The notes: generated by a model not told the origin, from the letters alone. Counted from the stretch's first letter, positions 15,734 to 25,400 are shown. The stretch is 64,000 nt of DNA from DASZKW01 sp035552775 (GCA_035552775.1 DASZKW010000043.1:1-64000); one strand, 5' to 3'. Made by a program: numbers and translations.

Positions 15734-17113
15734 ATGTTCTTCTGGCACGTTCCCGCTCCCGACGAGGCCCTTCTCATTTCAGGTTCCAAGCACAAGGACG
15801 GGGCGACGCAGTTCCGCATCGTGACCGGCCACGGGTCGTTCGTCCTACCTGTGAAGCAGAAGGCCCGATTACTGTCGCTCGCCCTGCGAGAGGCCGAGCT
15901 TTTGGAGGAGTGCGTCACCACCCAGGGCATCCCGCTCAAGGTCACGGCCGTCGCGGTGTTCAAGGTGGGCGACGACAACCCGTCCATAGCCAACGCCGCG
16001 AGGCGCTTCCTGGCGGAGCAGAGCCGGATGGAGGAGCTGTGCGGGCGCATCTTCGCCGGCCATCTTCGCTCCATCGTGGGCAGCCTGACAGTCGAGGAGA
16101 TCATCCGCGAGCGCGACAAGGTCGCCCAGGAGGTCAAAGACGGGAGCCATCCCGAAATGGAGAAGCTCGGCATCGTCGTGGACGGCTTCCAGATCCAAGA
16201 GATCGAGGACCCGACCGGCTACATCAAGAACCTGGCTGCCCCCCACGCGGCCGCGGTTGCTTCGGCGGCTCGGATCGCCGCCGCCGAACGAGATCAGGAA
16301 GCTGCAGAAAAAGAGCAGGCGGCGGCACGGGCCAAGGCTCAATTCGAGCGGGAGACGGCGATCGTGCGGGCCAAGGTCGAAGCGGAGGTGCAAGAAGCTC
16401 AGGCCAAAGCCGCCCAAGCCGGACCGTTGTCCCAGGCCCAGGCCTCCCAAAACGTCATCGCCGAGCAGACCGCGCTGGCCGAACGGGAAGCGGCCCTTAC
16501 CGAGAAGCGCCTCGAGTCCCAGGTGCGCCGGCCTGCCGACGCCGAAGCGTACAAGCAGCGCACCCTGGCCGAAGCCGCCCGCGATGCGGTGATGCACAAC
16601 ACGGAGGGCGAAGCGTTCAAGCAGCGGGCCATGGCCGAGGCCAACCGTGACACCACGCTGCTCAACACCGGGGCCGAGGCCTCCCGTCGCCGCTCGCTCG
16701 CGGAAGCCGAAGCCGACGCCCAGCGGGTCTCCGCCCAGGCCGGGGCCGATGCCGTCAAGGCCCGCGCCGATGGTGACGCGTTCGCCCAGCGAGCCACCGC
16801 CACCGCCGAGGCCGATGCCATCAACGCCAGGGCGGCGGCCCTGTCGGGTGAGAACCAGGCTCTCATCGCCGCCAACAAGCTCGTCGACATGCTGCCGTCG
16901 TTGGTGGAAGCGGCGGCTGGAGGCATCTCCGGCTCCAACCTGACCGTGCTCAACGGCTCCCAGGGCGTCAACGAGATGGCCGTCGGCGTCGTCGCCCAGG
17001 GTCTCAGCATCTTCGACACCCTGCGTAAGAGCCTGGCAACCGGAAACGGCGCCCTACGGGTACCTAACGTACCGGCCGACGGCGAAGCTGCGCCCGAGAA
17101 GGTGGCCCGCTAG
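15734..17113 (+). CDS. Flotillin-like SPFH/band 7 protein
   Basis: Scaffold protein of membrane microdomains. ATG at 15734 follows the NfeD-like gene directly. Residues about 1-175 form an SPFH domain (TVEEIIRERDKVAQEV, LGIVVDGFQIQEIED). Residues 180-370 form the Ala/Glu-rich flotillin coiled coil with repeated E-A motifs (AEAYKQRTLAEAARDA, GEAFKQRAMAEANRD). The end (GENQALIAANKLVDMLPSLVEAAAGG) is the flotillin tail that drives oligomerisation. The 459-residue length is normal. No clear N-terminal membrane hairpin is visible, so attachment may rely on a short hydrophobic N-terminus or on partners. Confidence 0.9.
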   Translation: MFFWHVPAPDEALLISGSKHKDGATQFRIVTGHGSFVLPVKQKARLLSLALREAELLEECVTTQGIPLKVTAVAVFKVGDDNPSIANAARRFLAEQSRMEELCGRIFAGHLRSIVGSLTVEEIIRERDKVAQEVKDGSHPEMEKLGIVVDGFQIQEIEDPTGYIKNLAAPHAAAVASAARIAAAERDQEAAEKEQAAARAKAQFERETAIVRAKVEAEVQEAQAKAAQAGPLSQAQASQNVIAEQTALAEREAALTEKRLESQVRRPADAEAYKQRTLAEAARDAVMHNTEGEAFKQRAMAEANRDTTLLNTGAEASRRRSLAEAEADAQRVSAQAGADAVKARADGDAFAQRATATAEADAINARAAALSGENQALIAANKLVDMLPSLVEAAAGGISGSNLTVLNGSQGVNEMAVGVVAQGLSIFDTLRKSLATGNGALRVPNVPADGEAAPEKVAR

Positions 17114-17167
17114 AGCCGGCTGCTCGTCTCGGTCGGCGACCCGCTCGTGGGTGGCGGCGGCCCAGCG

Positions 17168-17251
<84 letters not shown>

Positions 17252-17321
17252 GAGTGGGATACCGACCCTATACGACCTGGCACCGGACAAGCACCCGCCG
17301 CAGGTACGATCAGCGACGATC

Positions 17322-18047
17322 ATGGGACTCCAGCAGTTCGAGCGCCGCCTCGAACGCCTCGTCGAAGGGGTGTTCGCAAGGGCCTTCCGCAGCGGGCTCC
17401 AGCCCGTCGAGGTGGGGCGCCGCCTGGCGCGCGAGATGGACCTGAGGCGCCAGGTGGCACCGAAGGGGATCCTGGCGCCCAACCGGTTCATAGTCTCCCT
17501 CTCCCCCGAGGACCGTGCCCGCTTCGCACCCATAGAGGACGAACTGGTCCGTGAGCTGATGTCGGTGGCCAAGGACCACGCCCGCAGCGAGGCTTACTCC
17601 TTCGTCGGGCCGGTGGAGGTGGACCTCGAGACCGACGACGACCTGTCGCCGGGCGTGGTGCTGGTGTCGGGGGAGATGATGGGCGACGAGCGCCCCGCCC
17701 CTGGGCGCGGCGCTCCCACGGGGGCGCCCCCGCGCGGTGCCATGACGGGGGCGCCCCCGCGCCGTGGCGCCACCATCGTCCTGCCGGACGGCCGGCGCCT
17801 GGTGCTGGGAGCCAAGAGCCTGGTCATGGGCCGGCTCCCTGAGTGCGACCTGGTGCTCGCCGACCCCAACGTGAGCCGCCGCCACGCCGAGCTGCGCCCG
17901 GCGGGCAACGGGCGCTTCGAAGTGGCCGATCTGGGCAGCACCAACGGGACCAGGGTGAATGGCATCCCGGTGAGGGGGGCACAGCTTCTCCGCGACGGCG
18001 ACGAGATCACCGTGGGAGCCACGGCCGTGCGCTTCGAGCAGGGCTGA
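17322..18047 (+). CDS. fhaA: FhaA-type protein (DUF3662 plus FHA domain)
   Basis: Phosphothreonine-binding adaptor of the PknB system. Residues 1-120 form the DUF3662 domain (MGLQQFERRLERLVEGVFARAF). A Gly/Pro-rich linker of about 30 residues with a repeated GAPPRGA follows. Residues about 150-240 form an FHA domain with the conserved GRLPECDLVL, SRRHAEL and DLGSTNGTRVNG motifs. In Mycobacterium FhaA binds the phosphorylated MurJ-associated kinase domain and restrains lipid II flipping. It is first of the fhaA-fhaB-pstP-rodA-pbpA-pknB set; its TGA overlaps the fhaB ATG (TGATG). Confidence 0.93.
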   Translation: MGLQQFERRLERLVEGVFARAFRSGLQPVEVGRRLAREMDLRRQVAPKGILAPNRFIVSLSPEDRARFAPIEDELVRELMSVAKDHARSEAYSFVGPVEVDLETDDDLSPGVVLVSGEMMGDERPAPGRGAPTGAPPRGAMTGAPPRRGATIVLPDGRRLVLGAKSLVMGRLPECDLVLADPNVSRRHAELRPAGNGRFEVADLGSTNGTRVNGIPVRGAQLLRDGDEITVGATAVRFEQG

Positions 18048-18520
18048 TGCCGAGCTCGCTGCTCACGTTCCTCAAGTACATCTTTTTGGCTGTGCTCTAC
18101 CTGTTCTTCCTGCGGGTGCTGCGGGCCGTGTGGATCGAGCTGCGCGACCCGAAGGTCGTCCCTGCTGGCGCCGGGGCTGCCCCGTCGCCAGCCGGGTCAC
18201 CCGCCGCCAGGCCGGCTCCCCCCCAGCCGGTGGAGCGCCTCACCGTCGTGGCTCCGGTCGAGCGGGCGGGCCACGTTTACCACCTCGGGGAGGAACTGAC
18301 GGTCGGTCGGGCCCCTGGGTGCGGTGTTTCCCTGGCTGACGACAGCTTCGTCTCCCAGCTCCACGCCAGGGTCTTCCGCCGAGATGGTGAGTACTTCGTG
18401 GAAGACCTCGGGTCCACCAACGGGACGCTGCTCAACAACCACAAGGTCGCCGCGCCGGTGGCCCTGCGCCCCGGGGACCGTCTCCAGATCGGCAAGACAG
18501 TGCTGGAGCTGGCCCGGTGA
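18047..18520 (+). CDS. fhaB: FhaB-type FHA protein with N-terminal membrane helix
   Basis: A 157-residue protein. Residues 5-28 are one hydrophobic helix (LLTFLKYIFLAVLYLFFLRV). After a Pro/Ala linker, residues about 75-155 form an FHA domain (VGRAPGCGVSLADDSFVSQLHARV, EDLGSTNGTLLNN). Mycobacterial FhaB (FipA) links PknB signalling to division. Conserved Arg, Ser and Asn contacts for phosphothreonine are present. It is coupled to fhaA by a one-base overlap and is ten bases from pstP. Confidence 0.93.
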   Translation: MPSSLLTFLKYIFLAVLYLFFLRVLRAVWIELRDPKVVPAGAGAAPSPAGSPAARPAPPQPVERLTVVAPVERAGHVYHLGEELTVGRAPGCGVSLADDSFVSQLHARVFRRDGEYFVEDLGSTNGTLLNNHKVAAPVALRPGDRLQIGKTVLELAR

Positions 18521-18530
18521 GCACGGGTCC

Positions 18531-19832
18531 ATGAGGCTGCGAGCCGGCGCGGCCACCGACATCGGCCTGGTGAGAGCCACCAACCAGGACCAGCTCCTGG
18601 TCGCCTTCCCCCTGTTCGCGGTCGCCGACGGGATGGGGGGACACGCTGCGGGGGAGGTGGCGTCCCGGGTTGCGGTCGAAGCCCTGGGCGCCGCGTTCGG
18701 CGAGCTGGCGGCGCCGACGCCCGAGGGTCTCGGCGCGGCCGCCCGTGCCGCCAACCGGGCGGTGTGGGACCACGCCCAAACCGAACCGGAACTGCGGGGC
18801 ATGGGGACCACGCTCGTGGCCATCGCCTTGGTGGAGGCCGACGGCAGCGAAGAGCTCGCCGTCGCCAACGTGGGTGATTCCCGGGCCTACCGCATGCACG
18901 ACAGCGCCCTCGAGCAGATCACCGTCGACCACAGCCTCGTCCAGGAACTGGTCGACGAGGGCCAGTTGGCCGAGGAGGAAGCCGCCTACCACCCTCAACG
19001 CCACGTGCTGACCCGGGCCCTGGGGGTGGACGCCGCCGTCACCGTCGACCTCATGGAGGTGTCCCCCACACCGGGTGACCGCTTCCTGCTGTGCAGTGAC
19101 GGTCTCGTGCGCGAGGTCGGAGACGACCAGGTGGCGTCCATCCTGCGCCGCTTTTCCGACCCGGACGACTCCGCCCGGGAACTGGTCGCCCAGGCCAAGC
19201 ACAACGGGGGCAACGACAACATCACCGTGGTGGTGGTCGACGTCGTGGCAGACGAGGAACCCACCGTCGCCGATGACGGGCTGGTCGCCGCCAAAGAGGA
19301 GGAGAAAGGAACCGCCGTCGTTCCGCCCAGCCCCGTGCGGGGTGTACGGACCCGGTGGCTGCGCCGGCCTGCGAGCCCCGCCGGCTCAAGAGGCGACCAA
19401 CCGAGCCCCGCCGGCTCAAGAGGCGACCAACCGAGCCCCGCCGACGCCGTGGGCCGGCAGTCCCGGCCGGCGCCGCTGTCGGGGGTGCTCAGTATCCGCG
19501 TGGTCGCCTTCTTGGTCCTGTTCGTCGGCATCCTGGCCCTCGCCGGCGCCGGCGTCGGGCTCTACGCGCGCGGCACCTACTACGTCGGTCTGTCAGGCAC
19601 CCAGCTGATCATCTTCCAGGGCCGCCCCGGCGGCCTGTTGTGGTTCCGGCCCACCATTGCGGCGAGAACCTCACTTACCACCGCCGACGTGCTGCCCTAC
19701 CAAATACCGGTCCTGCGCGCCGGACAAGAAGAGGGCAGCCTGGCCGGCGCCCAGGCGTACGTCCGCAACCTGGCAACCGAGTACTCCCAGGCTCGAGGCG
19801 TGACCACGACCACCGGGACGTCCGCTCCGTGA
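18531..19832 (+). CDS. pstP: PP2C-family Ser/Thr protein phosphatase, membrane-anchored
   Basis: Reverses PknB phosphorylation. Residues 1-235 form the PP2C domain with all metal motifs: ATNQDQ, VADGMGGHAAGE, GDSRAYR, TRALG, SDGL and GGNDNITVVVV. A linker with a 10-residue repeat (SPAGSRGDQP, two copies plus a partial) leads to one transmembrane helix (about 320-342, VVAFLVLFVGILALAGAGVG). An extracytoplasmic domain of about 90 residues follows and ends in a Thr-rich tail. This topology is that of actinobacterial PstP. ATG at 18531 is ten bases after fhaB; the TGA overlaps the rodA ATG. Confidence 0.94.
   Translation: MRLRAGAATDIGLVRATNQDQLLVAFPLFAVADGMGGHAAGEVASRVAVEALGAAFGELAAPTPEGLGAAARAANRAVWDHAQTEPELRGMGTTLVAIALVEADGSEELAVANVGDSRAYRMHDSALEQITVDHSLVQELVDEGQLAEEEAAYHPQRHVLTRALGVDAAVTVDLMEVSPTPGDRFLLCSDGLVREVGDDQVASILRRFSDPDDSARELVAQAKHNGGNDNITVVVVDVVADEEPTVADDGLVAAKEEEKGTAVVPPSPVRGVRTRWLRRPASPAGSRGDQPSPAGSRGDQPSPADAVGRQSRPAPLSGVLSIRVVAFLVLFVGILALAGAGVGLYARGTYYVGLSGTQLIIFQGRPGGLLWFRPTIAARTSLTTADVLPYQIPVLRAGQEEGSLAGAQAYVRNLATEYSQARGVTTTTGTSAP
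19373..19443. repeat. 30-base in-frame tandem repeat in pstP linker
   Basis: Two exact 30-base copies and a partial third encode SPAGSRGDQP in the juxtamembrane linker of PstP. The unit keeps frame, so linker length can change without loss of function. Confidence 0.9.
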
Positions 19833-21148
19833 TGGCGGCGATCGCTCGGCGGCCGCCCCGGCGCCGGACCGAGCTCGGCCTGATAATCCTGGCGGTGATC
19901 CTGACCGGCGGCCTGTACACCCTCGCCGGCGAGGGCAAGAGCGGCTCGTTGCCCGCCAACATCGTCCCCTTCCTGATCGTCATCTTCGTGTTGTTGGTGG
20001 TCGCCCACATCGGGATGCGCTTCTTGGCCCCCGACGCCGACCCCGTCCTGCTGCCCATAGCCGGCCTTCTCAACGGGATCGGTTACGTGTTCATCGCCCG
20101 GCTGGTCAAACACGACGCCGCTCTCCAAGCGGTGTGGACCGCGATCGGCGTGGCCGCCTTCTTGGTCACCCTGGCGGTGGTGCGCCGCGGCCGTGACCTG
20201 CAGCGCTACCGCTACAGCTTCGGCCTTCTCGGCGTGGGGCTGCTGCTGCTGCCCCTCGTGCCGGGCATAGGCGAAGACATCAACGGCGCCCGCCTCTACA
20301 TCCACCTCGGCCCGGTGAACTTCGAGCCGGCGGAGGCGGCGAAAATCCTTCTGGCCATCTTCTTCGCGTCGATAATGGTCGAGCGGGCCGAGCTGCTACG
20401 TACCGGGACCCGGCGCATCGGTCGGTTTCTGGTGCTCGACCCCAAATACCTGGCGCCCATCCTGCTCGCGTGGGGCTTCTCGCTCCTGATCCTCACCGCG
20501 GAGAACGACCTGGGGTCGTCGTTCCTGTTCTTCGCCCTGTTCATCGCCATGCTCTTCGTCGCTACCGGCCGCTACTACTACGTCGGCCTCGGCACCGTAC
20601 TGTTCGCCACGGGTGCAGTGTTCGCCCTCAAGTTCATCGGCCACGCCCAGAGCAGGGTCCAGGCGTGGATCAACCCGTGGCCGCACTACAACACCAACGG
20701 TTACCAGATCATCCAAGGCTGGTTCGCCATCGCCGCGGGCGGCGTGTTCGGCGACGGGCCCGGCCAGGGAACGCCCCAGCAGATCCCCGAGGCTCCCACC
20801 GACTTCATCTTCGCCGTCATCGCCGAGGAGATCGGGCTGGTAGGCGCCACCGCTGTCCTCATCGGGATCCTGCTCATGGTCGGTACCGGCCTGCGCATCG
20901 CGCTACGGGCCGAGCGCCCCTTCGAAAAGCTCCTAGCCACCGGCCTGTCCCTCATCCTCGGGATCCAGACCTTCGTCATCGTCGCCGGGGTGACGCGGTT
21001 GATCCCGCTCACCGGCATCACCCTGCCCTTCGTGTCCTACGGAGGGTCGTCGCTCGTCACCAACTACGTCCTGCTCGCATTGCTGCTTCGCCTTTCCCAT
21101 GACACCAACTCGGCGACGGCGGAACTGGTCGAGGCGGTGGCGGCGTGA
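19832..21148 (+). CDS. rodA: SEDS-family peptidoglycan glycosyltransferase (RodA/FtsW)
   Basis: Polymerises lipid II together with the class B transpeptidase encoded next. The 438-residue protein has ten or more membrane helices. SEDS markers are clear: NGARLYIHLGPVNFEPAEAAKI in the large loop with the essential acidic region, LTAENDLGSSFLFF (catalytic Asp context), and the C-terminal TGITLPFVSYGGSSLVTNYVLLALLL. ATG overlaps the pstP stop by one base, and its own stop overlaps the pbpA GTG (GTGA). Position between pstP and pbpA matches actinobacterial rodA. Confidence 0.95.
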   Translation: MAAIARRPPRRRTELGLIILAVILTGGLYTLAGEGKSGSLPANIVPFLIVIFVLLVVAHIGMRFLAPDADPVLLPIAGLLNGIGYVFIARLVKHDAALQAVWTAIGVAAFLVTLAVVRRGRDLQRYRYSFGLLGVGLLLLPLVPGIGEDINGARLYIHLGPVNFEPAEAAKILLAIFFASIMVERAELLRTGTRRIGRFLVLDPKYLAPILLAWGFSLLILTAENDLGSSFLFFALFIAMLFVATGRYYYVGLGTVLFATGAVFALKFIGHAQSRVQAWINPWPHYNTNGYQIIQGWFAIAAGGVFGDGPGQGTPQQIPEAPTDFIFAVIAEEIGLVGATAVLIGILLMVGTGLRIALRAERPFEKLLATGLSLILGIQTFVIVAGVTRLIPLTGITLPFVSYGGSSLVTNYVLLALLLRLSHDTNSATAELVEAVAA

Positions 21149-22680
21149 ACCCCCAGATCCGCCTGGTCGGTGTGGGTCTGATCGTGTTGTTCGTCGGTCT
21201 TTTCGCCCAGCTCAACTACCTGCAGGTGTTCCACGCCTCCGCCTTGGACGCCAAGCCGCAGAACAGCCGCCGAATCATCAAGGAATACGACAGTCCCAGG
21301 GGCAACATCGTGTCGGCTGACGGGACCTTGCTCGCCTACTCCAAGCCCGTCAACAGCAACTTCAAGTACCAGCGTGTGTACCCGCAGGGTTCGCTGTTCG
21401 GCCAGATCACAGGCTTCTTCTCCTTCACCTATGGAAGCGACGGGGCAGAGAAGACCTACGACAGGGTGCTGACCGGCGCCACGTCCCAGTTCAACCTCCC
21501 GACCAGCCTCAAGGGCCTGGAGAACGAACTGGCCAACTCCAACAAGGCCCAGAACATCATCCTCACCCTGTCGACCAAGTTGCAGACGGTGGCGGCCAAG
21601 GCTCTCGGTAACCGCGTCGGCTCCGTGGTCGCCCTCGACCCCAAGACCGGGGCCATTCTCGCCATGTACTCCTCCCCCACCTTCGACCCCAACCTGTTGT
21701 CGTCGACCAGCCAGGCCCAGGCGACCCAGAACTACCAGTCGCTCGTGCATGCACCCGGCAACCCCCTGTCGTCTGGCGCCTACCGCAACCGCTTCCCGCC
21801 CGGATCCACTTTCAAGATGCTCACCGCCTCCGCCGTTTACGACCGCGACCCGTCGCTGGCCACCAAGAACTACCCGGTTTCGAGCGGCCTGCCGCTGCCT
21901 GACACGAAAGGCCAGACCCTCAACAACTTCGCAGGCGAGCGCTGCGGTGGCCAGCTTCTGGAGGACTTCACGGTCTCGTGCAACAGCGCCTTCGGAGCAA
22001 TCGGCCTCGACCTCGGAGCGCAGAACCTCGCTGCCGAGGCCCGCGCGTTCGGCTTCGACCAGACGCCGCCTCTCGACCTGCCCGCCGTGGCCCAGTCCTA
22101 CTTCCCCCCCGCGTCGTCGTTCGCCCAGAATCCGCCGGCGCTGGCCAAGTCGGCCATCGGCCAGGAGAACGTGGCCGCCACGCCCCTGGAGATGGCGCTG
22201 GTGGCGGGCGGGCTGGCCAACGGGGGCGCCATCATGGTCCCCCACATCCTGGCCCGGGTGACCAACTCGCAGAACCAGGTGGTGAGCACGTTCCAGCCCT
22301 CGACCTGGCTCAACGCCACCTCCGGGCAGACGGCCGCCCAGATGGCCACCCTCATGCAGTCAGTCGTCTACTCCGCCAACGGAACCGGCGTCGCAGTGCA
22401 GATCCCCGGGATCCGGGTGGCAGGCAAGACGGGCACCGCCCAGACGGGAACGGGCACCATCGACGCCTGGTTCGCCAGCTTTGCTCCGGTAAGCAACCCC
22501 ACCATCGCTGTCGGCGTGCTGGTGGAGAACCAGCCGGCCGGCAACCAGTACCAGGGAGGGACCATCGCCGCTCCGATCGCCAAGGCCATGCTCGAGGCGG
22601 ACTTGAGCGGGGGTGGCACCGCCCCGGCCGGCGGGGCGCCGGCCGGCGCCACGACCACAACCACCGCCCCTAGGCTCTGA
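21145..22680 (+). CDS. pbpA: Class B penicillin-binding protein, D,D-transpeptidase
   Basis: Cross-links peptidoglycan made by RodA. The 511-residue protein has an N-terminal anchor (residues 8-24). A dimerisation/pedestal region follows (YDSPRGNIVSADGTLLA), then the transpeptidase domain with the nucleophile Ser221 in GSTFKM, the SCN motif in DFTVSCNSAFG and KTG in VAGKTGTAQTG. The order and spacing are complete, so it should be active and beta-lactam sensitive. GTG at 21145 overlaps the rodA stop by four bases. The end is a Gly/Ala/Thr-rich tail. Confidence 0.95.
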   Translation: MNPQIRLVGVGLIVLFVGLFAQLNYLQVFHASALDAKPQNSRRIIKEYDSPRGNIVSADGTLLAYSKPVNSNFKYQRVYPQGSLFGQITGFFSFTYGSDGAEKTYDRVLTGATSQFNLPTSLKGLENELANSNKAQNIILTLSTKLQTVAAKALGNRVGSVVALDPKTGAILAMYSSPTFDPNLLSSTSQAQATQNYQSLVHAPGNPLSSGAYRNRFPPGSTFKMLTASAVYDRDPSLATKNYPVSSGLPLPDTKGQTLNNFAGERCGGQLLEDFTVSCNSAFGAIGLDLGAQNLAAEARAFGFDQTPPLDLPAVAQSYFPPASSFAQNPPALAKSAIGQENVAATPLEMALVAGGLANGGAIMVPHILARVTNSQNQVVSTFQPSTWLNATSGQTAAQMATLMQSVVYSANGTGVAVQIPGIRVAGKTGTAQTGTGTIDAWFASFAPVSNPTIAVGVLVENQPAGNQYQGGTIAAPIAKAMLEADLSGGGTAPAGGAPAGATTTTTAPRL

Positions 22681-22685
22681 CGAAG

Positions 22686-24656
22686 ATGCCGCCGCCGCAG
22701 CAGCAACAGGTCTTCAGCGACCGCTACGAGCTCGTCCGCCATGTCGCCCGTGGGGGCATGGCCCAGGTGTACCTGGCGAAGGACCTTCTCCTCGACCGCC
22801 CGGTGGCCCTCAAGGTCCTATTCCCGGAACTGTCGGTCGACCAGTCCTTCGTCGAGCGCTTCCGGCGGGAGGCCCAGGCCGCCGCCAACCTGTCCCACCC
22901 CAACATCGTCTCGATCTACGACTGGGGCCAGGGCGAGCAGACCTACTTCATAGTCATGGAGTACATCGACGGCCACACGCTCTCCTCGCTCATCCGCCAA
23001 GGCCTACCCGGTCCTGAAGGCCAGCCCCCCACTCCCCTCGACGCCGGCCGGGCCGCCGCCATCGGCGCCGACGTGGCGTCGGCGCTCGAGTTCGCCCACC
23101 GCCACAACGTCATCCACCGCGACGTCAAGCCCGGCAACGTCCTGCTCGACAAGTCGGGCCAGGTGAAGGTCACCGACTTCGGCATCGCCCGCGCCGTCGG
23201 TGCCAAGGAGGGGCTGACCCAGACGGGCGCGGTCATGGGCACGGCCACCTACTTTTCCCCCGAGCAGGCCCAGGGCTACTCGGTCGACGCCCGCAGCGAC
23301 ATCTACTCGCTCGGGGTGGTGCTCTACGAGATGGTGGTCGGCCGCACGCCCTTCGACGGCGACAATCCGGTGGCCATCGCCTACAAGCACGTGCGCGAGG
23401 TACCTGTGCTGCCGAGCGTGGCCAACCCGGCGGTGCCCAAGTCCTTCGAGGCCATCATCATGCAGGCCATGGCGAAGGATCCCGACGCCCGCTACCAGAC
23501 GGCCGACGCCCTGCGCGCCGACCTCATGCGCTTCCATCTGGGGCAGGGGGTCATGGCTCCGGAGGTGACCCCCACAATGGTGGCAGCGACGGGGGTCCTC
23601 CCCCCCGCCCGGGTCGCGCGCGACGCCACCGTGGTACGCGACGGTGCCGTGCTCGAAGACGAGGAGCGTTCGCGCACGGCCTTGTGGGCCGCCCTGCTGC
23701 TCCTGCTCCTCGCGCTGCTCGGCGTGCTCATCTTCTTCCTCGGACGCCATTTCGGCCTGTGGGCAACGGGCGCCAAGACCCTCACCGTGCCCACCAACCT
23801 GGTGGGCCAGCCCTACAACTCGGCCCGCGCCGAGCTGACCAGGGACGGGTTCACGGACGTGGCCAAGGCCACCAGGTCGAGCACCCAACCCGTCGACCAG
23901 GTGCTCGCCAGCACGCCGACCGGCGGCAGCCAGATGAAGGCCAACGGCTTGCTGACCCTGGATGTCAGCGGCGGTCCCGCCCAGGTCGGCGTGCCCAACG
24001 AACAGGGCCAACCCCAGGCCGCCGCCGTCGCCGACCTCACCAGCAAGGGCTTCCAGGACACCGTCAGCACCCAGCCCTCTCCCACCGTGGGGCAGGGCAT
24101 CGTGATCAGCCAGACCCCGCCCGGCGGCGCCACCGCCGCGCAAGGCTCGACGGTCAACCTGGTGGTCTCCAGCGGTCCGGCGACTGTCGCGGTGCCCTCG
24201 GTGGCCAACGACGACCCCACCACGGCCGACAACGCCCTCCACGCCGCTGGGCTCAACCCGACCCAGAAGAACCAGGCCTCGAGCCGGGTCAAAGGTGGCC
24301 TCGTCATCGGGACCAACCCGCCGGCGGGAACGCAGGTGACCCCGGGGTCGGCTGTCACCGTCTACGTGTCCACCGGGCCGGCGCAGGTGACGGTGCCCAA
24401 CGTCGACGGCCAGACGCTCCAGCAGGCGCAGGCCATGCTCAGCGCCGCGGGCCTCACCCCCAGCGTGACCGAGCAGCCGGTGACCGACCCGAGCCAGAAC
24501 AACCAGGTGCTGTCGTCCAACCCGGCGCAGGGGACGACGGTCAACCAGGGGTCCACGGTGACTCTGGTGGTCGGCCAGTACACGGCGCCCTCGACGACCA
24601 CCACCGCCCCGCCGGCGACAACGACCACCACGGCCGGTACCACGACGACGGGATAG
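22686..24656 (+). CDS. pknB: Ser/Thr protein kinase with four PASTA domains
   Basis: Master receptor kinase of cell growth. The kinase domain (residues 12-280) has the Gly loop VARGGMAQVYLA, Lys in VALKVL, the catalytic loop HRDVKPGN, DFG in VTDFGIARA, and an activation loop with Thr residues. A single helix follows near 335-355 (ALWAALLLLLLALLGVLIFF), then four PASTA repeats of about 68 residues (for example TVPTNLVGQPYNSARAELTRDGF). A Thr-rich tail closes the protein. PASTA domains sense muropeptides or lipid II. Known mycobacterial substrates include CwlM, and relatives of that and of FhaA are encoded in this window. Five bases separate it from pbpA. Confidence 0.96.
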   Translation: MPPPQQQQVFSDRYELVRHVARGGMAQVYLAKDLLLDRPVALKVLFPELSVDQSFVERFRREAQAAANLSHPNIVSIYDWGQGEQTYFIVMEYIDGHTLSSLIRQGLPGPEGQPPTPLDAGRAAAIGADVASALEFAHRHNVIHRDVKPGNVLLDKSGQVKVTDFGIARAVGAKEGLTQTGAVMGTATYFSPEQAQGYSVDARSDIYSLGVVLYEMVVGRTPFDGDNPVAIAYKHVREVPVLPSVANPAVPKSFEAIIMQAMAKDPDARYQTADALRADLMRFHLGQGVMAPEVTPTMVAATGVLPPARVARDATVVRDGAVLEDEERSRTALWAALLLLLLALLGVLIFFLGRHFGLWATGAKTLTVPTNLVGQPYNSARAELTRDGFTDVAKATRSSTQPVDQVLASTPTGGSQMKANGLLTLDVSGGPAQVGVPNEQGQPQAAAVADLTSKGFQDTVSTQPSPTVGQGIVISQTPPGGATAAQGSTVNLVVSSGPATVAVPSVANDDPTTADNALHAAGLNPTQKNQASSRVKGGLVIGTNPPAGTQVTPGSAVTVYVSTGPAQVTVPNVDGQTLQQAQAMLSAAGLTPSVTEQPVTDPSQNNQVLSSNPAQGTTVNQGSTVTLVVGQYTAPSTTTTAPPATTTTTAGTTTTG

Positions 24657-24728
24657 ACCAAGCGAGGTAGCGGCTACGCGGGGCCATGCCGAGCGTCCCG
24701 GTCGGGCGTGGAGCAGGGTCGGGCGCCG

Positions 24729-25337
24729 TCAGGTAGGCACGGCGGAGAGGGCCTCTGGTTGACCGCAGGCGGCCAGCCAGTTGGCCACCAGGCGGTGGCC
24801 GGCGGTGGTGAGTATCGACTCGGGGTGGAACTGCACCCCCTCGACAGCCAGGGAGCGGTGCCTCAGGCCCATGACGGTGCCGTCGTCTGCCCAGGCGCTG
24901 ACCTCCAACGCGGCGGGGATGGCGTCGGGCGCCACCACCAGGGAGTGGTACCGGGTGCCTACCAGAGGCTCGGGGAGGCCGGCGAAGACGCCGCGACCGT
25001 CGTGGCTCACCTCGGAAGTCTTGCCGTGCATCAGCCGAGCGGCGCGCTCGACGCGGCCGCCGAACACCTCGGCGATGCACTGGTGACCGAGACAGACCCC
25101 GAGGATCGGCACCCGCCCGGCCAGCGCCGCTATCGCGGGGCTGGCGATGCCGGCGCCGGCCGGGCGGCCGGGCCCGGGTGACACGAGCATGCCGTCGGGG
25201 CCGAGCGCCTCGATCCCAGCCACGTCGGTGGCGTCGTTGCGGACGACCACGGGATCGGCGCCGAGCTCGCCTAGGTACTGGACCAGGTTGTACACGAACG
25301 AGTCGTAGTTGTCGACGACGACGATCCGGGCGCCCAC
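24729..25337 (-). CDS. pabA: Class I glutamine amidotransferase, anthranilate/aminodeoxychorismate synthase component II
   Basis: Supplies ammonia from glutamine for 4-amino-4-deoxychorismate (folate) or anthranilate (tryptophan). The 202-residue length fits TrpG/PabA. It starts with VVVDNYDSFVYNLVQYLGE, has the oxyanion segment LVSPGPGRP, the nucleophile Cys82 in GVCLGHQ, and the catalytic His/Glu in VEGVQFHPESI. In mycobacteria the same gene lies between pknB and crgA (annotated trpG or pabA), which this order matches. The start is GTG. It converges with pknB across 72 bases in which no clear hairpin is seen. Confidence 0.92.
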   Translation of the reverse strand: MGARIVVVDNYDSFVYNLVQYLGELGADPVVVRNDATDVAGIEALGPDGMLVSPGPGRPAGAGIASPAIAALAGRVPILGVCLGHQCIAEVFGGRVERAARLMHGKTSEVSHDGRGVFAGLPEPLVGTRYHSLVVAPDAIPAALEVSAWADDGTVMGLRHRSLAVEGVQFHPESILTTAGHRLVANWLAACGQPEALSAVPT

Positions 25338-25400
25338 CCGACCAAGGCTAGGGCCCTAGGGCGCCGGACGGTGCGGCCTTCGTTCACCTATCGTGGGGGC

